Origin: JAWVEV01 sp033856535
GTDB taxonomy: Bacteria > Actinomycetota > Thermoleophilia > Miltoncostaeales > Miltoncostaeaceae
DNA: 5,300 nt
Direction of reading: 5' to 3'
Assembly (NCBI GenBank): GCA_033856535.1
Contig: JAWVEV010000025.1
Span: 1 to 5,300, forward strand
A program made the position numbers and the translations under genes. Positions within the stretch are counted from its first letter, which is position 1; the number at the start of each line of letters is the position of its first letter. The notes beneath the pieces were generated by a model. That model did no database searches and was not told the DNA's origin. It worked only from the letters and a program-made list of their open reading frames with translations. Of the stretch, positions 1 to 5,300 are shown in pieces.

Positions 1-909
1 CGGGACGCCCGGCCGGGTCGAGATCACGATGTTCGAGCACTCCGAGCAGCCCAGCCCCTCCAGCAGCTCGACCCCGGCCACCTCGCGGAGCCGCTCGGCG
101 ACCGGGCCCGGCAGGCGATCGCCCGACGAGACCAGGACGCGGACGCTCGCCAGCGCCTCCGGGTCGGGGTGCCGCTCCAGGAAGCGCGCCAGCTGCGACC
201 AGAAGGTCGGCACCGCCGTGAGCACCGTGACCCCGTGCCGCGCGACGACGCCGAGGACCGAGCGCGCGTTGGGCTTGCCGGCGGCCAGCACGGCGGTTCC
301 GCCGTTGCCCAGGACGCGGAAGAAGCCGTTGCCGAAGCCGAGCGAGGTGAAGAGCTTGGCGACCGAGTGGCAGCGGTCCCCCGGGCCCAGCCCGAGGACC
401 TCGGCGCCGTAGCCCTCGATGCCCGTCCGCAGGTCCCCGTGGGCGTGCATCGCCGCCTTCGGCCGCCCGGTGGAGCCGGACGAGTAGACGAGGTAGGCGA
501 GCTCGTCGTCGTCGACCGCGGCCATCTCCCGCGGCGCGCCGGCATCGAGCGCCTCGGGCCCGATGGCCCGCCCCGGGGCGCCCTCGGGGGGCTCGCCCAC
601 GACGACCGTCGGCTCGCAGTCCTCGAGGATGTCGGCCAGGGTGGCCGGCTCGGCGGCCGGGTCCAGCGGCACCGCCACGGCGCCCAGCCACGCGGCGCCG
701 AGGAAGGCCGCCAGCCACGGGCGCCCGTCCGGCAGGAGCACCGCGACCCGCTCGCCGGGCCCCGCGCCGGCCTCGGCCCGCGCGCCGGCGGCCCGCGCCG
801 CCGCCTCCCCGAGCTGGTCGAAGGTCCACTCGCCGGCGTCGTCGACCGCGGCGACGTCGGCGCCGCGGGCCTCGCGGTGGCGGCCCACGAGCAGCTCGAC
901 CAGGTTCAT
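1..909 (-). CDS. AMP-forming acyl-CoA ligase, benzoate-CoA ligase-like (partial, C-terminus beyond left edge)
   Basis: This is an adenylate-forming enzyme of the ANL superfamily, expected to activate a carboxylic acid with ATP and transfer it to coenzyme A in the cytoplasm. The 303 visible codons start at ATG 909-907 and run open to the edge; family members are about 500 residues, so the rest of the large domain and the C-terminal lid are missing. The phosphate-binding A3 motif YSSGSTGRPK lies at residues 142-151. The stretch SVAKLFTSLGFGNG (about 182-195) followed by AVPTFWSQL (about 232-240) resembles the benzoate-CoA ligase branch, and LLEGLGCSE (about 282-290) sits where the A5 motif GxGxTE is expected. 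The start overlaps the upstream oxidoreductase stop by 4 bp (ATGA) and has a good ribosome site, so it is the last visible gene of a coupled operon. Family is confident; the substrate is not determined, and aromatic acid is only an inference from resemblance. Confidence 0.9.
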   Translation of the reverse strand, partial: MNLVELLVGRHREARGADVAAVDDAGEWTFDQLGEAAARAAGARAEAGAGPGERVAVLLPDGRPWLAAFLGAAWLGAVAVPLDPAAEPATLADILEDCEPTVVVGEPPEGAPGRAIGPEALDAGAPREMAAVDDDELAYLVYSSGSTGRPKAAMHAHGDLRTGIEGYGAEVLGLGPGDRCHSVAKLFTSLGFGNGFFRVLGNGGTAVLAAGKPNARSVLGVVARHGVTVLTAVPTFWSQLARFLERHPDPEALASVRVLVSSGDRLPGPVAERLREVAGVELLEGLGCSECSNIVISTRPGVP

Positions 910-1850
910 CGCGACCCCTCCGTCAGCAGGGCCTCGGCGAGCGCCTCGAAGGCCTCGATCGGCACCCGGTTCGGCAGCACCAGGATCGCGTCGGTCACCC
1001 CGGCCGCGGCGTGGGCCGCGAGCGCGTCGCGCACCTCGGCCGGCGAGCCGACGATGCCCGTCGTGCGCAGCCAGCGCACGAGCTTGGCGGGCGTGGTGCC
1101 GAGCGCCTCGGTCTCGGGCGCCAGCCAGCCCGCGACCTCCTCGTCGGAGGAGATCGGGAGCGCGTAGGTGTAGAGCGCGCAGTCCAGGGGCGGCCGCCCG
1201 GCGGCCTCGCGCGCCTCGTCGGCCCGGGCGAGCCGGCGCCCGACCTCCTCGGGCCCCACGAACGCCGCCACGATGCCGTCGGCCTCCTCGCCGGCCAGCC
1301 GCAGCAGGCGCGGCCGGTGCGCCGCGAGCCAGATCGGCGGGCCGCCCTGCTGGACCGGCGGGGGCAGGTTGGGGGCGTTCTCGAGCACCCCGTCGAGCGT
1401 GGCGCCCTCGGGCGCGTCGAACATGGCGCGCATCGTCCGCAGCGTCGTGCGGGCGGCCTCGACCCGCTCGGGCGGGCTCGCGAAGGGGATGCCGTAGGCG
1501 CGGTGCTCCGGCCGGTCCGATCCGCTCCCGAGGCCCAGCGTCACCCGCCCGCCCGAGATCACGTCGAGCACCGTCGCCATCTTGGCCGCGAGCGCCGGCG
1601 GCCGGTAGCTCGCCGACAGCACCGCGACCCCGAGGCGGGCGCGCGACGTGAGCGGCGCCAGCGCGGCGAGCCCGGTGAGCGCGTCGAAGGTCGGCTCGTC
1701 CTTGCGCCGGCCGGGAGCCTGCAGGTGGTCGTTCAGCCAGAGGCCGGCGAACCCGAGCTCCTCGCACCGGACGGCGGCCTCGCGGAGCTCCTCCCACGAG
1801 GCGCCATACTGGGGCAACCGCACCCCGATCCGGGGCGCCGCCCGGGTCAC
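906..1850 (-). CDS. LLM class flavin-dependent oxidoreductase
   Basis: This is a 314-residue luciferase-like monooxygenase (TIM-barrel) protein, close to the usual 300-350. Such enzymes use FMN or coenzyme F420 to oxidise or reduce small organic substrates in the cytoplasm. Visible family blocks are the N-terminal strand RIGVRLPQYG (7-16), FAGLWLNDHL (34-43), LGVAVLSASYRPP (73-85), then VISGGRVTLGLGSGSDRPEH (98-117) with AYGIPF (118-123) and the following ERVE. The later barrel block PPIWLAAHRPRLLRLAGEEADG is at 171-192, and a C-terminal GIVGSPAEVRDAL helix is at 265-277. The start is GTG 1850-1848, which shares GTGA with the preceding stop. The frame stays open far upstream, but that extension lies antisense-style across another gene and is out of phase with it. 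The SGGRxxLGLGxG block is common in F420-using actinobacterial members, so F420 is likelier than FMN, but this is inference. Substrate unknown; pairing with the ligase suggests a shared pathway. Confidence 0.93.
   Translation of the reverse strand: MTRAAPRIGVRLPQYGASWEELREAAVRCEELGFAGLWLNDHLQAPGRRKDEPTFDALTGLAALAPLTSRARLGVAVLSASYRPPALAAKMATVLDVISGGRVTLGLGSGSDRPEHRAYGIPFASPPERVEAARTTLRTMRAMFDAPEGATLDGVLENAPNLPPPVQQGGPPIWLAAHRPRLLRLAGEEADGIVAAFVGPEEVGRRLARADEAREAAGRPPLDCALYTYALPISSDEEVAGWLAPETEALGTTPAKLVRWLRTTGIVGSPAEVRDALAAHAAAGVTDAILVLPNRVPIEAFEALAEALLTEGSR
915..921 (-). promoter_or_regulatory. Ribosome binding site of the acyl-CoA ligase
   Basis: On the minus strand GGAGGGG lies within the last codons of the oxidoreductase gene. 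The GGAGG core is 7 nt upstream of ATG 909-907. This supports the chosen ligase start and suggests that the ligase can recruit ribosomes as well as reuse those terminating at the ATGA overlap. Confidence 0.7.
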
Positions 1851-2389
1851 CCCGGCCCCAGCACCAGGGCCACCTGCGCCTCGGCCGGCACCGCGTCGGT
1901 CAGCTCGCCCGAGGACGGCAGCGGCGCCGTCCCACCCGCGGCGTCCGCGTCCTCGGCCAGCTGCGCGGCCGCGGCCTCGGCGCCCGCCCGGTAGTAGACC
2001 GTGCTGGCCCCCGTCGTGGCCGGCGCGTTGCCGGTGGTGACGTCCGAGTAGCCCTCCGCTGCCAGCTCGTCGGCCGTCTGGGCGGCGAGCCCGGTCACGC
2101 TGGTCGCGTTCAGCACCGCGACGGACACCTCGCCCGGCGCGGGCGGCGTCGTCTGATCCTCGGCGGTGACCGTGGTGCCCGAGGTGGAGGTGTCGTCCGG
2201 CGCGGTGGCCGTGTCGTCGGGCGCGGTCGAGGTGTCGGCCGGCGGCGTCGGCTCGCTCGCCTCGGTCGTGTCGCCCTGCGCCACCACGGTCGCGGGCCCG
2301 CCGCCGTCGCCCCTCACCATCCAGCCGAGCACGAACCCGATCACCAGGCACGACGCCCCCAGCACCAGCGGGCGCCACCAGGGGGTCAC
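1847..2389 (-). CDS. Membrane-anchored LytR_C domain protein
   Basis: From GTG 2389-2387 this encodes 180 residues; a longer start at ATC 2428-2426 would add 13. Residues about 7-25 form one hydrophobic membrane segment preceded by WWRP and followed by an Arg, consistent with a cytoplasmic N-terminus and an external C-terminus. Residues about 39-86 are a Thr/Asp/Pro/Ala-rich flexible linker containing three 7-residue repeats. Residues 87-180 match the LytR_C fold: VSVAVLNATSVTGLA (88-102), a helix to EGY (112-114), TVYYRAGAEAAAAQLAED (130-147), and a closing strand AQVALVLGPG (171-180) ending at the stop. LytR_C domains are found at the C-terminus of LytR-CpsA-Psr cell-wall ligases and alone on membrane anchors; their biochemical role is poorly defined. 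There is no LCP catalytic domain here, so it is not itself a wall-polymer transferase. First gene of the minus-strand operon; its TGA overlaps the next GTG. Confidence 0.85.
   Translation of the reverse strand: MTPWWRPLVLGASCLVIGFVLGWMVRGDGGGPATVVAQGDTTEASEPTPPADTSTAPDDTATAPDDTSTSGTTVTAEDQTTPPAPGEVSVAVLNATSVTGLAAQTADELAAEGYSDVTTGNAPATTGASTVYYRAGAEAAAAQLAEDADAAGGTAPLPSSGELTDAVPAEAQVALVLGPG
2190..2252 (-). repeat. Three 21-bp tandem units coding for the LytR_C protein linker
   Basis: Three adjacent imperfect 21-bp units (2190-2210, 2211-2231, 2232-2252) each encode seven residues, read on the minus strand as ADTSTAP, DDTATAP and DDTSTSG. They form the core of the Thr/Asp/Pro linker between the membrane segment and the LytR_C domain. 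The in-frame unit length means copy number can change linker length without breaking the frame. Confidence 0.75.
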
Positions 2390-2425
2390 CGGCGGGTCGG
2401 AGCGATACCTGTCCTGGTCGGGGGC

Positions 2426-2440
2426 GATCGGAACTCCTCC
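2426..2440 (-). promoter_or_regulatory. Strong Shine-Dalgarno with ATC as candidate start of the LytR_C gene
   Basis: On the minus strand GGAGGA (2440-2435) stands 6 nt before ATC (2428-2426), which is in frame with the LytR_C gene 13 codons ahead of its GTG. No comparable ribosome site precedes the GTG at 2389. The 13 intervening codons (IAPDQDRYRSDPP) have G or C at 12 of 13 third positions, like real coding sequence, whereas about half of the ten codons before ATC do. Translation therefore appears to begin at this ATC, a very rare initiator, unless the base is an error or recent mutation from ATG. Confidence 0.55.
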
Positions 2441-2496
2441 GGTTCTCGCGATTGGGGGGCCGGATACCCGGCTCCGGCGGTGGGCATGCCGCCAAG

Positions 2497-2546
2497 AGCG
2501 GCCGGCGAGCCGCTCGAAGCGGCCGGCGAGCCGCTCGAAGCGGCCG
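2497..2546. repeat. 21-bp tandem repeat, 2.4 copies, hairpin-forming
   Basis: Units at 2497-2517 and 2518-2538 are identical, followed by a partial third copy to about 2546. Each unit contains complementary halves: GAGCGGC at 2496-2502 pairs with GCCGCTC at 2509-2515 over a 6-nt loop. Alternatively GCCGCT pairs with AGCGGC over a 3-nt CGA loop at 2509-2523 and again at 2530-2544. Competing hairpins are thus possible. If the minus-strand promoter lies to its right, the repeat is in the 5' leader of the LytR_C operon, 60-120 nt ahead of its ribosome site. Confidence 0.8.
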
Positions 2547-2563
2547 GAGCCGCCCGGTGGGGC

Positions 2564-2569
2564 ATGCTA
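2564..2569 (-). promoter_or_regulatory. Possible -10 element for the LytR_C operon
   Basis: The minus strand reads TAGCAT here, fitting the TAnnnT pattern of actinobacterial housekeeping promoters. The position, about 140 nt ahead of the ribosome site, is reasonable. No convincing -35 is visible at the expected spacing, so this is a weak call. Confidence 0.25.
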
Positions 2570-2587
2570 GCCACCACCTCGGCCGAT

Positions 2588-2602
2588 CCCCGGCCCCCGG
2601 GG
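2588..2602. repeat. Short perfect palindrome between the two putative promoters
   Basis: CCCCGG (2588-2593) and CCGGGG (2597-2602) form a perfect 6-bp inverted repeat around CCC. It falls where the -35 regions of both divergent promoters would be and could be a shared operator. In such GC-rich DNA a repeat of this size can also occur by chance. Confidence 0.3.
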
Positions 2603-2627
2603 TGCTTCGCGAGCGCGCCGGTCTCGG

Positions 2628-2636
2628 TGGTATCCT
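2628..2636 (+). promoter_or_regulatory. Possible extended -10 promoter of the helicase gene
   Basis: TGGTATCCT fits an extended -10 (TGn followed by TATCCT, matching TAnnnT) in one of the few AT-rich patches of the region, followed directly by a run of T. Initiation would be near 2642-2644, giving a leader of about 134 nt that begins just before the long inverted repeat. No clear -35 is seen, which an extended -10 can partly compensate for. Confidence 0.35.
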
Positions 2637-2647
2637 TTTTGCAGGCC

Positions 2648-2684
2648 GTACCCCATCCGCTGCTGGCCGCGCCGGATCGGGTAC
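2648..2684. repeat. 12-bp-arm inverted repeat in the helicase leader
   Basis: The arm GTACCCCATCCG (2648-2659) is the reverse complement of CGGATCGGGTAC (2673-2684) at 11 of 12 positions, separated by 13 nt. It lies a few bases after the predicted transcription start and about 90 nt before the ATG. In RNA it would form a stable stem-loop at the 5' end of the helicase message; as DNA it could be a dimeric repressor site. No T-run follows it on either strand, so it does not look like an intrinsic terminator. Confidence 0.7.
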
Positions 2685-2776
2685 CACCCCAACGCCGATC
2701 GTCGCACCGCGCGACGCGGCGGTCAGTCACCCGCCCAAGCGACGGCCCTCGCTCCTTGCCCACGGGCCCTCACCAG

Positions 2777-5300
2777 ATGGCCGACGGATTGCATCCACTG
2801 CCCGAGACCAGCGCGCACGCGCCGCCCGCTGCCGAGTCGCTCTCGGCGGCGCTCGCCGACCCCTCCGCCGCATGGCCCGACGTGGTGCTGCGCGAGCACC
2901 AGATCGAGGCCCTCGACGAGCTCGCGTTCCGCCTCTCGCACGGGGTCACCCGCAGCTGGGTGGACGCCCCCACCGGCTCGGGCAAGACGATCATGTTCTG
3001 CGCCCTGGCCGCGGCGCTCGGCGGCAGCACCCTCGTGCTGGTCCCGCGGCGGAACCTCGCCGAGCAGACCGCCGCCGCGCTCGGGCGCCACTTCCCCGCG
3101 GTCCCGGTCGCCTCCGACGGCCCGCACCAGGCCGGCCGTCCGGGCGTGGTCATCTGCACCTACCAGGCGGCCCTGCGCCACGCCGACACCATGGACTGGG
3201 AGGCCGTCGACCTCCTGATCTGCGACGAGGCGCACGCGACGCTCGGCGCGCAGACGCGGAAGCTGCTCGACCGGGCGACCAACGCCACCATCGTCGGCTT
3301 CACCGCGACCGGCTCCACCACCACCGGCCACGTGGAGCAGGTCTTCGGCCCGGTCGCCACCACCCTGGACCGCGCCTCCGCGATCGAGCGCGGGATCCTC
3401 TGCCCGCTCCGCTCGCTGCGCGTCGAGCGAGCGGTCGACCTCTCCGACGTCGCCCGGGTGCGCGGCGACTTCGATCAGGCCAGCCTGGGCCGGGCGCTCG
3501 ACAAGGCCCTCTGGCACCGGGCCTGCGCCGAGGTCTGGGTCGAGCATTTCGCGCCGCTCGAGCTCGCGGGGGTGGCCTACACCGCCACCGTCGCGCAGGC
3601 CCACGCGCTGGCCGACGAGCTGGCCCAGCGCGGCGTCCGCTCGGCGGCGGTCTCGGGGCAGACGCCGGCGCGCGAGCTCAAGCGCGTGCTGTTCGACTTC
3701 GGCGCGCAGCGGATCGACGTGCTCTGCAACGCCGACCTGCTCACCGAGGGCTGGGACGAGACCCGCGCCGCGGTCGTGATGCACCTGGCGCCGACCACCT
3801 CCGAGCGCGTCTTCGTGCAGCGGCTCGGCCGCGTCATGCGGCCGGCGCCGGGCAAGGAGGCGGTCTCGGTCGAGTTCCTCCCCGCCGGCGAGCAGATGGG
3901 CGTCCAGACCAGCCACGACATCTTCGGGCAGGGCTGGTACAAGCCGCTCGGGCGCGTGGCCGGCCCGCCGGCCGGGGGCGAGCGCGGCAAGCTTGCCCAG
4001 GCGGCCCGCCTGCTGGCCGAGCGCGACGGCGCCGCCGCCGCCCTGGTCAACCCGCACGCCTCGCCCGAGACGATCGCCGCCGGCCTGGCCAGCGGCGGGT
4101 GGCGCCATGCCGACCCCTCGCTGCTGCCGACCACCCTCATGGAGGAGTGGGTCCATGCGGCGGCCGAGGACGTCAACTGCGCCGAGGTGGCCGAGCGCGT
4201 CACCCAGGGCCTCGACCCACCGGCCGCGATCGCCTGGTGGGCGCTCTCCGGCCTGATCTCGCGCCACGCCCAGGACGGCGACGACCAGCCGCTCTGGCGC
4301 GCCTGGGCCACCTCCCTGCTCGTGCAGCCGGACCTGCGGCGGGCGCTGCCCGACGACGTGCCGCGCAGGGTGTTGGACCGGCTGCGCATGAGCGCCCGCG
4401 AGCGGCTGCGCGCGCTCTGGTGGCACGCGAGCTCCAGCGGGCGCTGGGACCGGCTGGCCACGCTCGAGCAGCTGGGCCGCTCGGGCGACCGGCGCCGACG
4501 CTGGTCGGCGCTCGAGGAGGCGTCCGAGTGGGCGCCGAGCTGGGCGTGGGAGGTCTCGCGCGGCCTGGCCGACGGCAACCGGCCCGGGCGCAACCAGGAG
4601 GTCGCCCGCATCGCGGCCTGGGAGGCCAACCACCTGATCGAGAACGGCGGGGAGCTGGCGCTGATCGGCACCTGGCTGCGGGCCGCCGGCCAGCCGCCGC
4701 CCGAGCCGGCGACGGTCGAGGGCGCGCCGCTGCGCCTGGGCCAGGCCGCCCGCCTGCTGCTCATGCTCGGGCCCGGCGACGTGCCAGTCCGCAGCGAGTA
4801 CCTGCGGCTCGCGGGCCGCGCGGCCGCCACGGCCGGCGGCTGGGCCGAGCTGCGCGGGGCGCTTGACGCGATCGACTTCACCGCCGCGGACGCCCGGCGG
4901 GCGCTGCGGGCCGCGATCGGGGCGATGCAGCCCAAGGCGCTCCAGAGCCGCCGCGCCTGGAACAGCCTGCGCGCGCGCTTCCCGCGGCTGCCGGCGCCCG
5001 AGGAGGTCGGCATCGGCGAGCCGCGCGGCAAGCGCGCCGCCCCGGCCGAGGGCGCGACCGCCGAGGAGGGCGCGGCGACCCCGACCCGCACGCGTCGCCG
5101 GCGCCGGCGCCGCCTGCGCTCGGCGACCGCCGAAGGCGGGGCTGCGGCGACCCCCGAGGCGGCGGCGACCGCCGCGGAGGGTGCGCCCGCCGAGGGCGCC
5201 GCCCCGACCGCCGCGACGCCCGCCCGCCGCCGCCGCCGCCGGCGCCGACGGGCCGCCGCCGCCTCCTCCGGGGAGTCCGGGGACGGCGCGGGGGGGTCCG
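2777..5300 (+). CDS. DEAD/DEAH-box helicase, SSL2/COG1061-like, with unrecognised C-terminal region and poly-Arg tail (partial at right edge)
   Basis: This is an ATP-dependent superfamily 2 nucleic-acid motor; 841 codons are visible from ATG 2777 and the frame is open at the edge. Motor lobe 1: Q-like LREHQIEALDEL (38-49), Walker A APTGSGKT (64-71), motif Ia LVPRRNLAEQT (88-98), motif II CDEAH (149-153), motif III as GFTATG (174-179). Lobe 2: YTATVAQAHALADEL (268-282), VSGQTP (292-297), motif V CNADLLTEGWDE (317-328), motif VI QRLGRVMRPAPGK (348-360). All expected catalytic residues are present. Residues about 400-740 are Trp/Arg/Ala-rich and probably helical, and match nothing I recognise. 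From about 755 the protein is Ala/Glu/Pro-rich with Arg runs at 773-779 and 817-825. No nuclease domain or zinc cluster is seen. The start lacks a clear ribosome site; an in-frame TTG at 2756 is possible, but the first conserved motif comes only near residue 35. The gene is divergent from the metabolic operon. Its biological role (repair, RNA processing, other) cannot be settled. Confidence 0.9.
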   Translation, partial: MADGLHPLPETSAHAPPAAESLSAALADPSAAWPDVVLREHQIEALDELAFRLSHGVTRSWVDAPTGSGKTIMFCALAAALGGSTLVLVPRRNLAEQTAAALGRHFPAVPVASDGPHQAGRPGVVICTYQAALRHADTMDWEAVDLLICDEAHATLGAQTRKLLDRATNATIVGFTATGSTTTGHVEQVFGPVATTLDRASAIERGILCPLRSLRVERAVDLSDVARVRGDFDQASLGRALDKALWHRACAEVWVEHFAPLELAGVAYTATVAQAHALADELAQRGVRSAAVSGQTPARELKRVLFDFGAQRIDVLCNADLLTEGWDETRAAVVMHLAPTTSERVFVQRLGRVMRPAPGKEAVSVEFLPAGEQMGVQTSHDIFGQGWYKPLGRVAGPPAGGERGKLAQAARLLAERDGAAAALVNPHASPETIAAGLASGGWRHADPSLLPTTLMEEWVHAAAEDVNCAEVAERVTQGLDPPAAIAWWALSGLISRHAQDGDDQPLWRAWATSLLVQPDLRRALPDDVPRRVLDRLRMSARERLRALWWHASSSGRWDRLATLEQLGRSGDRRRRWSALEEASEWAPSWAWEVSRGLADGNRPGRNQEVARIAAWEANHLIENGGELALIGTWLRAAGQPPPEPATVEGAPLRLGQAARLLLMLGPGDVPVRSEYLRLAGRAAATAGGWAELRGALDAIDFTAADARRALRAAIGAMQPKALQSRRAWNSLRARFPRLPAPEEVGIGEPRGKRAAPAEGATAEEGAATPTRTRRRRRRRLRSATAEGGAAATPEAAATAAEGAPAEGAAPTAATPARRRRRRRRRAAAASSGESGDGAGGS
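5039..5278 (+). repeat. Repeated acidic-linker/poly-arginine modules in the helicase tail
   Basis: Two similar modules of about 44 residues follow each other at residues 755-834. Each has an Ala/Glu/Gly segment (PAEGATAEEG; EGAPAEG), a Thr/Pro segment (ATPT; TAATPA) and a block of consecutive arginines (seven at 773-779, nine at 817-825). The tail is certainly disordered and strongly basic at the blocks, as expected for non-specific RNA or DNA contact. More modules may follow beyond the edge. Confidence 0.75.

Larger units (their letters stand above)
2390..2776. other. Structured divergent intergenic region
   Basis: This 387-bp gap (348 bp if the LytR_C gene starts at ATC 2428) separates two divergent genes, so both promoters must lie in it. 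It contains AT-richer patches unlike the flanking genes, notably a run of five T at 2636-2640. Going left to right it holds the likely true N-terminal codons and ribosome site of the LytR_C gene, a 21-bp tandem repeat, a short GC palindrome, an extended -10-like element and a long inverted repeat. Open frames crossing it lack the strong third-position GC bias of the real genes and are not called. Confidence 0.8.

Noticed and set aside
2345..2389. A lipoprotein signal at Cys14 of the LytR_C protein (GASC).
   Set aside because: The residue at -3 is Gly rather than Leu/Val, and the hydrophobic stretch continues well past the Cys, as in a plain membrane anchor.
2496..2684. Intergenic hairpins read as transcription terminators.
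   Set aside because: The flanking genes are divergent, so no transcript needs to end here. No hairpin is followed by a T-run on its own strand; the five T at 2636-2640 precede the dyad.
1851..2687. An upstream extension of the oxidoreductase frame giving a 593-residue protein.
   Set aside because: The added part overlaps the LytR_C gene in a different phase and is Arg/Gly/Ala low-complexity. The LLM fold begins at RIGVRLPQYG, just after the GTG at 1850.
2386..2763. A 125-codon minus-strand open frame ending in a GTGA overlap with the GTG of the LytR_C gene, which would look like a fourth coupled gene.
   Set aside because: Its third codon positions are not GC-biased (18 of the last 26 codons before its stop, against nearly all in real genes). 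It is made of repeat and low-complexity sequence, has no ribosome site, and collides with the better-supported LytR_C N-terminus in another frame.
2756..2776. TTG 2756 as the helicase start.
   Set aside because: It has no better ribosome site than ATG 2777, and it adds only seven non-conserved codons.
2452..4866. An 804-codon plus-strand frame and several long minus-strand frames across the helicase gene.
   Set aside because: They are shadow frames, Arg/Ala/Pro-rich with no domains, typical of GC-rich DNA. The helicase frame carries all the motifs.
2777..5300. The helicase as part of an antiphage defence system.
   Set aside because: No nuclease, methyltransferase, protease or other defence partner is visible, and the adjacent unit is metabolic. 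COG1061 motors also occur outside defence. Genes to the right of the window could change this.

Overview
The window is very GC-rich, with G or C at almost every third codon position inside genes. It encodes a deazaflavin/flavin-type LLM oxidoreductase and a LytR_C protein. This suggests a high-GC actinobacterium, possibly of the class Thermoleophilia (Solirubrobacterales/Gaiellales type). The placement is inferred from composition and gene families only; there is no rRNA or other marker here.

The layout is two divergent transcription units separated by about 350-390 bp. The minus-strand unit occupies roughly 1-2428 and reads right to left. It encodes a membrane-anchored protein with a C-terminal LytR_C domain, then an LLM-class flavin-dependent oxidoreductase, then an AMP-forming acyl-CoA ligase resembling benzoate-CoA ligases, which runs off the left edge. 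The three genes are joined by 4-bp start/stop overlaps (GTGA, then ATGA), the usual mark of one translationally coupled operon. The two enzymes could act in one catabolic or modification pathway on a carboxylic acid. The role of the LytR_C protein beside them is not evident.

The plus-strand unit starts at 2777 and runs off the right edge. It encodes a superfamily 2 DEAH-type helicase (SSL2/COG1061-like) of at least 841 residues. A complete two-lobed motor is followed by about 340 residues of Trp-rich, probably helical sequence that I do not recognise. After that comes a low-complexity tail with two poly-arginine blocks, still open at the edge.

The intergenic region is unusually structured. 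It holds an ideal Shine-Dalgarno placed before an ATC codon rather than an ATG, a 21-bp tandem repeat of 2.4 copies that can fold into hairpins, a small GC palindrome, a plausible extended -10 promoter, and a 12-bp-arm inverted repeat in the helicase leader. No RNA genes, CRISPR array, insertion sequence or defence-gene cluster was seen. The most unusual items are the apparent AUC start of the LytR_C gene, the unrecognised helicase C-terminal region with its arginine tail, and the dyad in the helicase leader.
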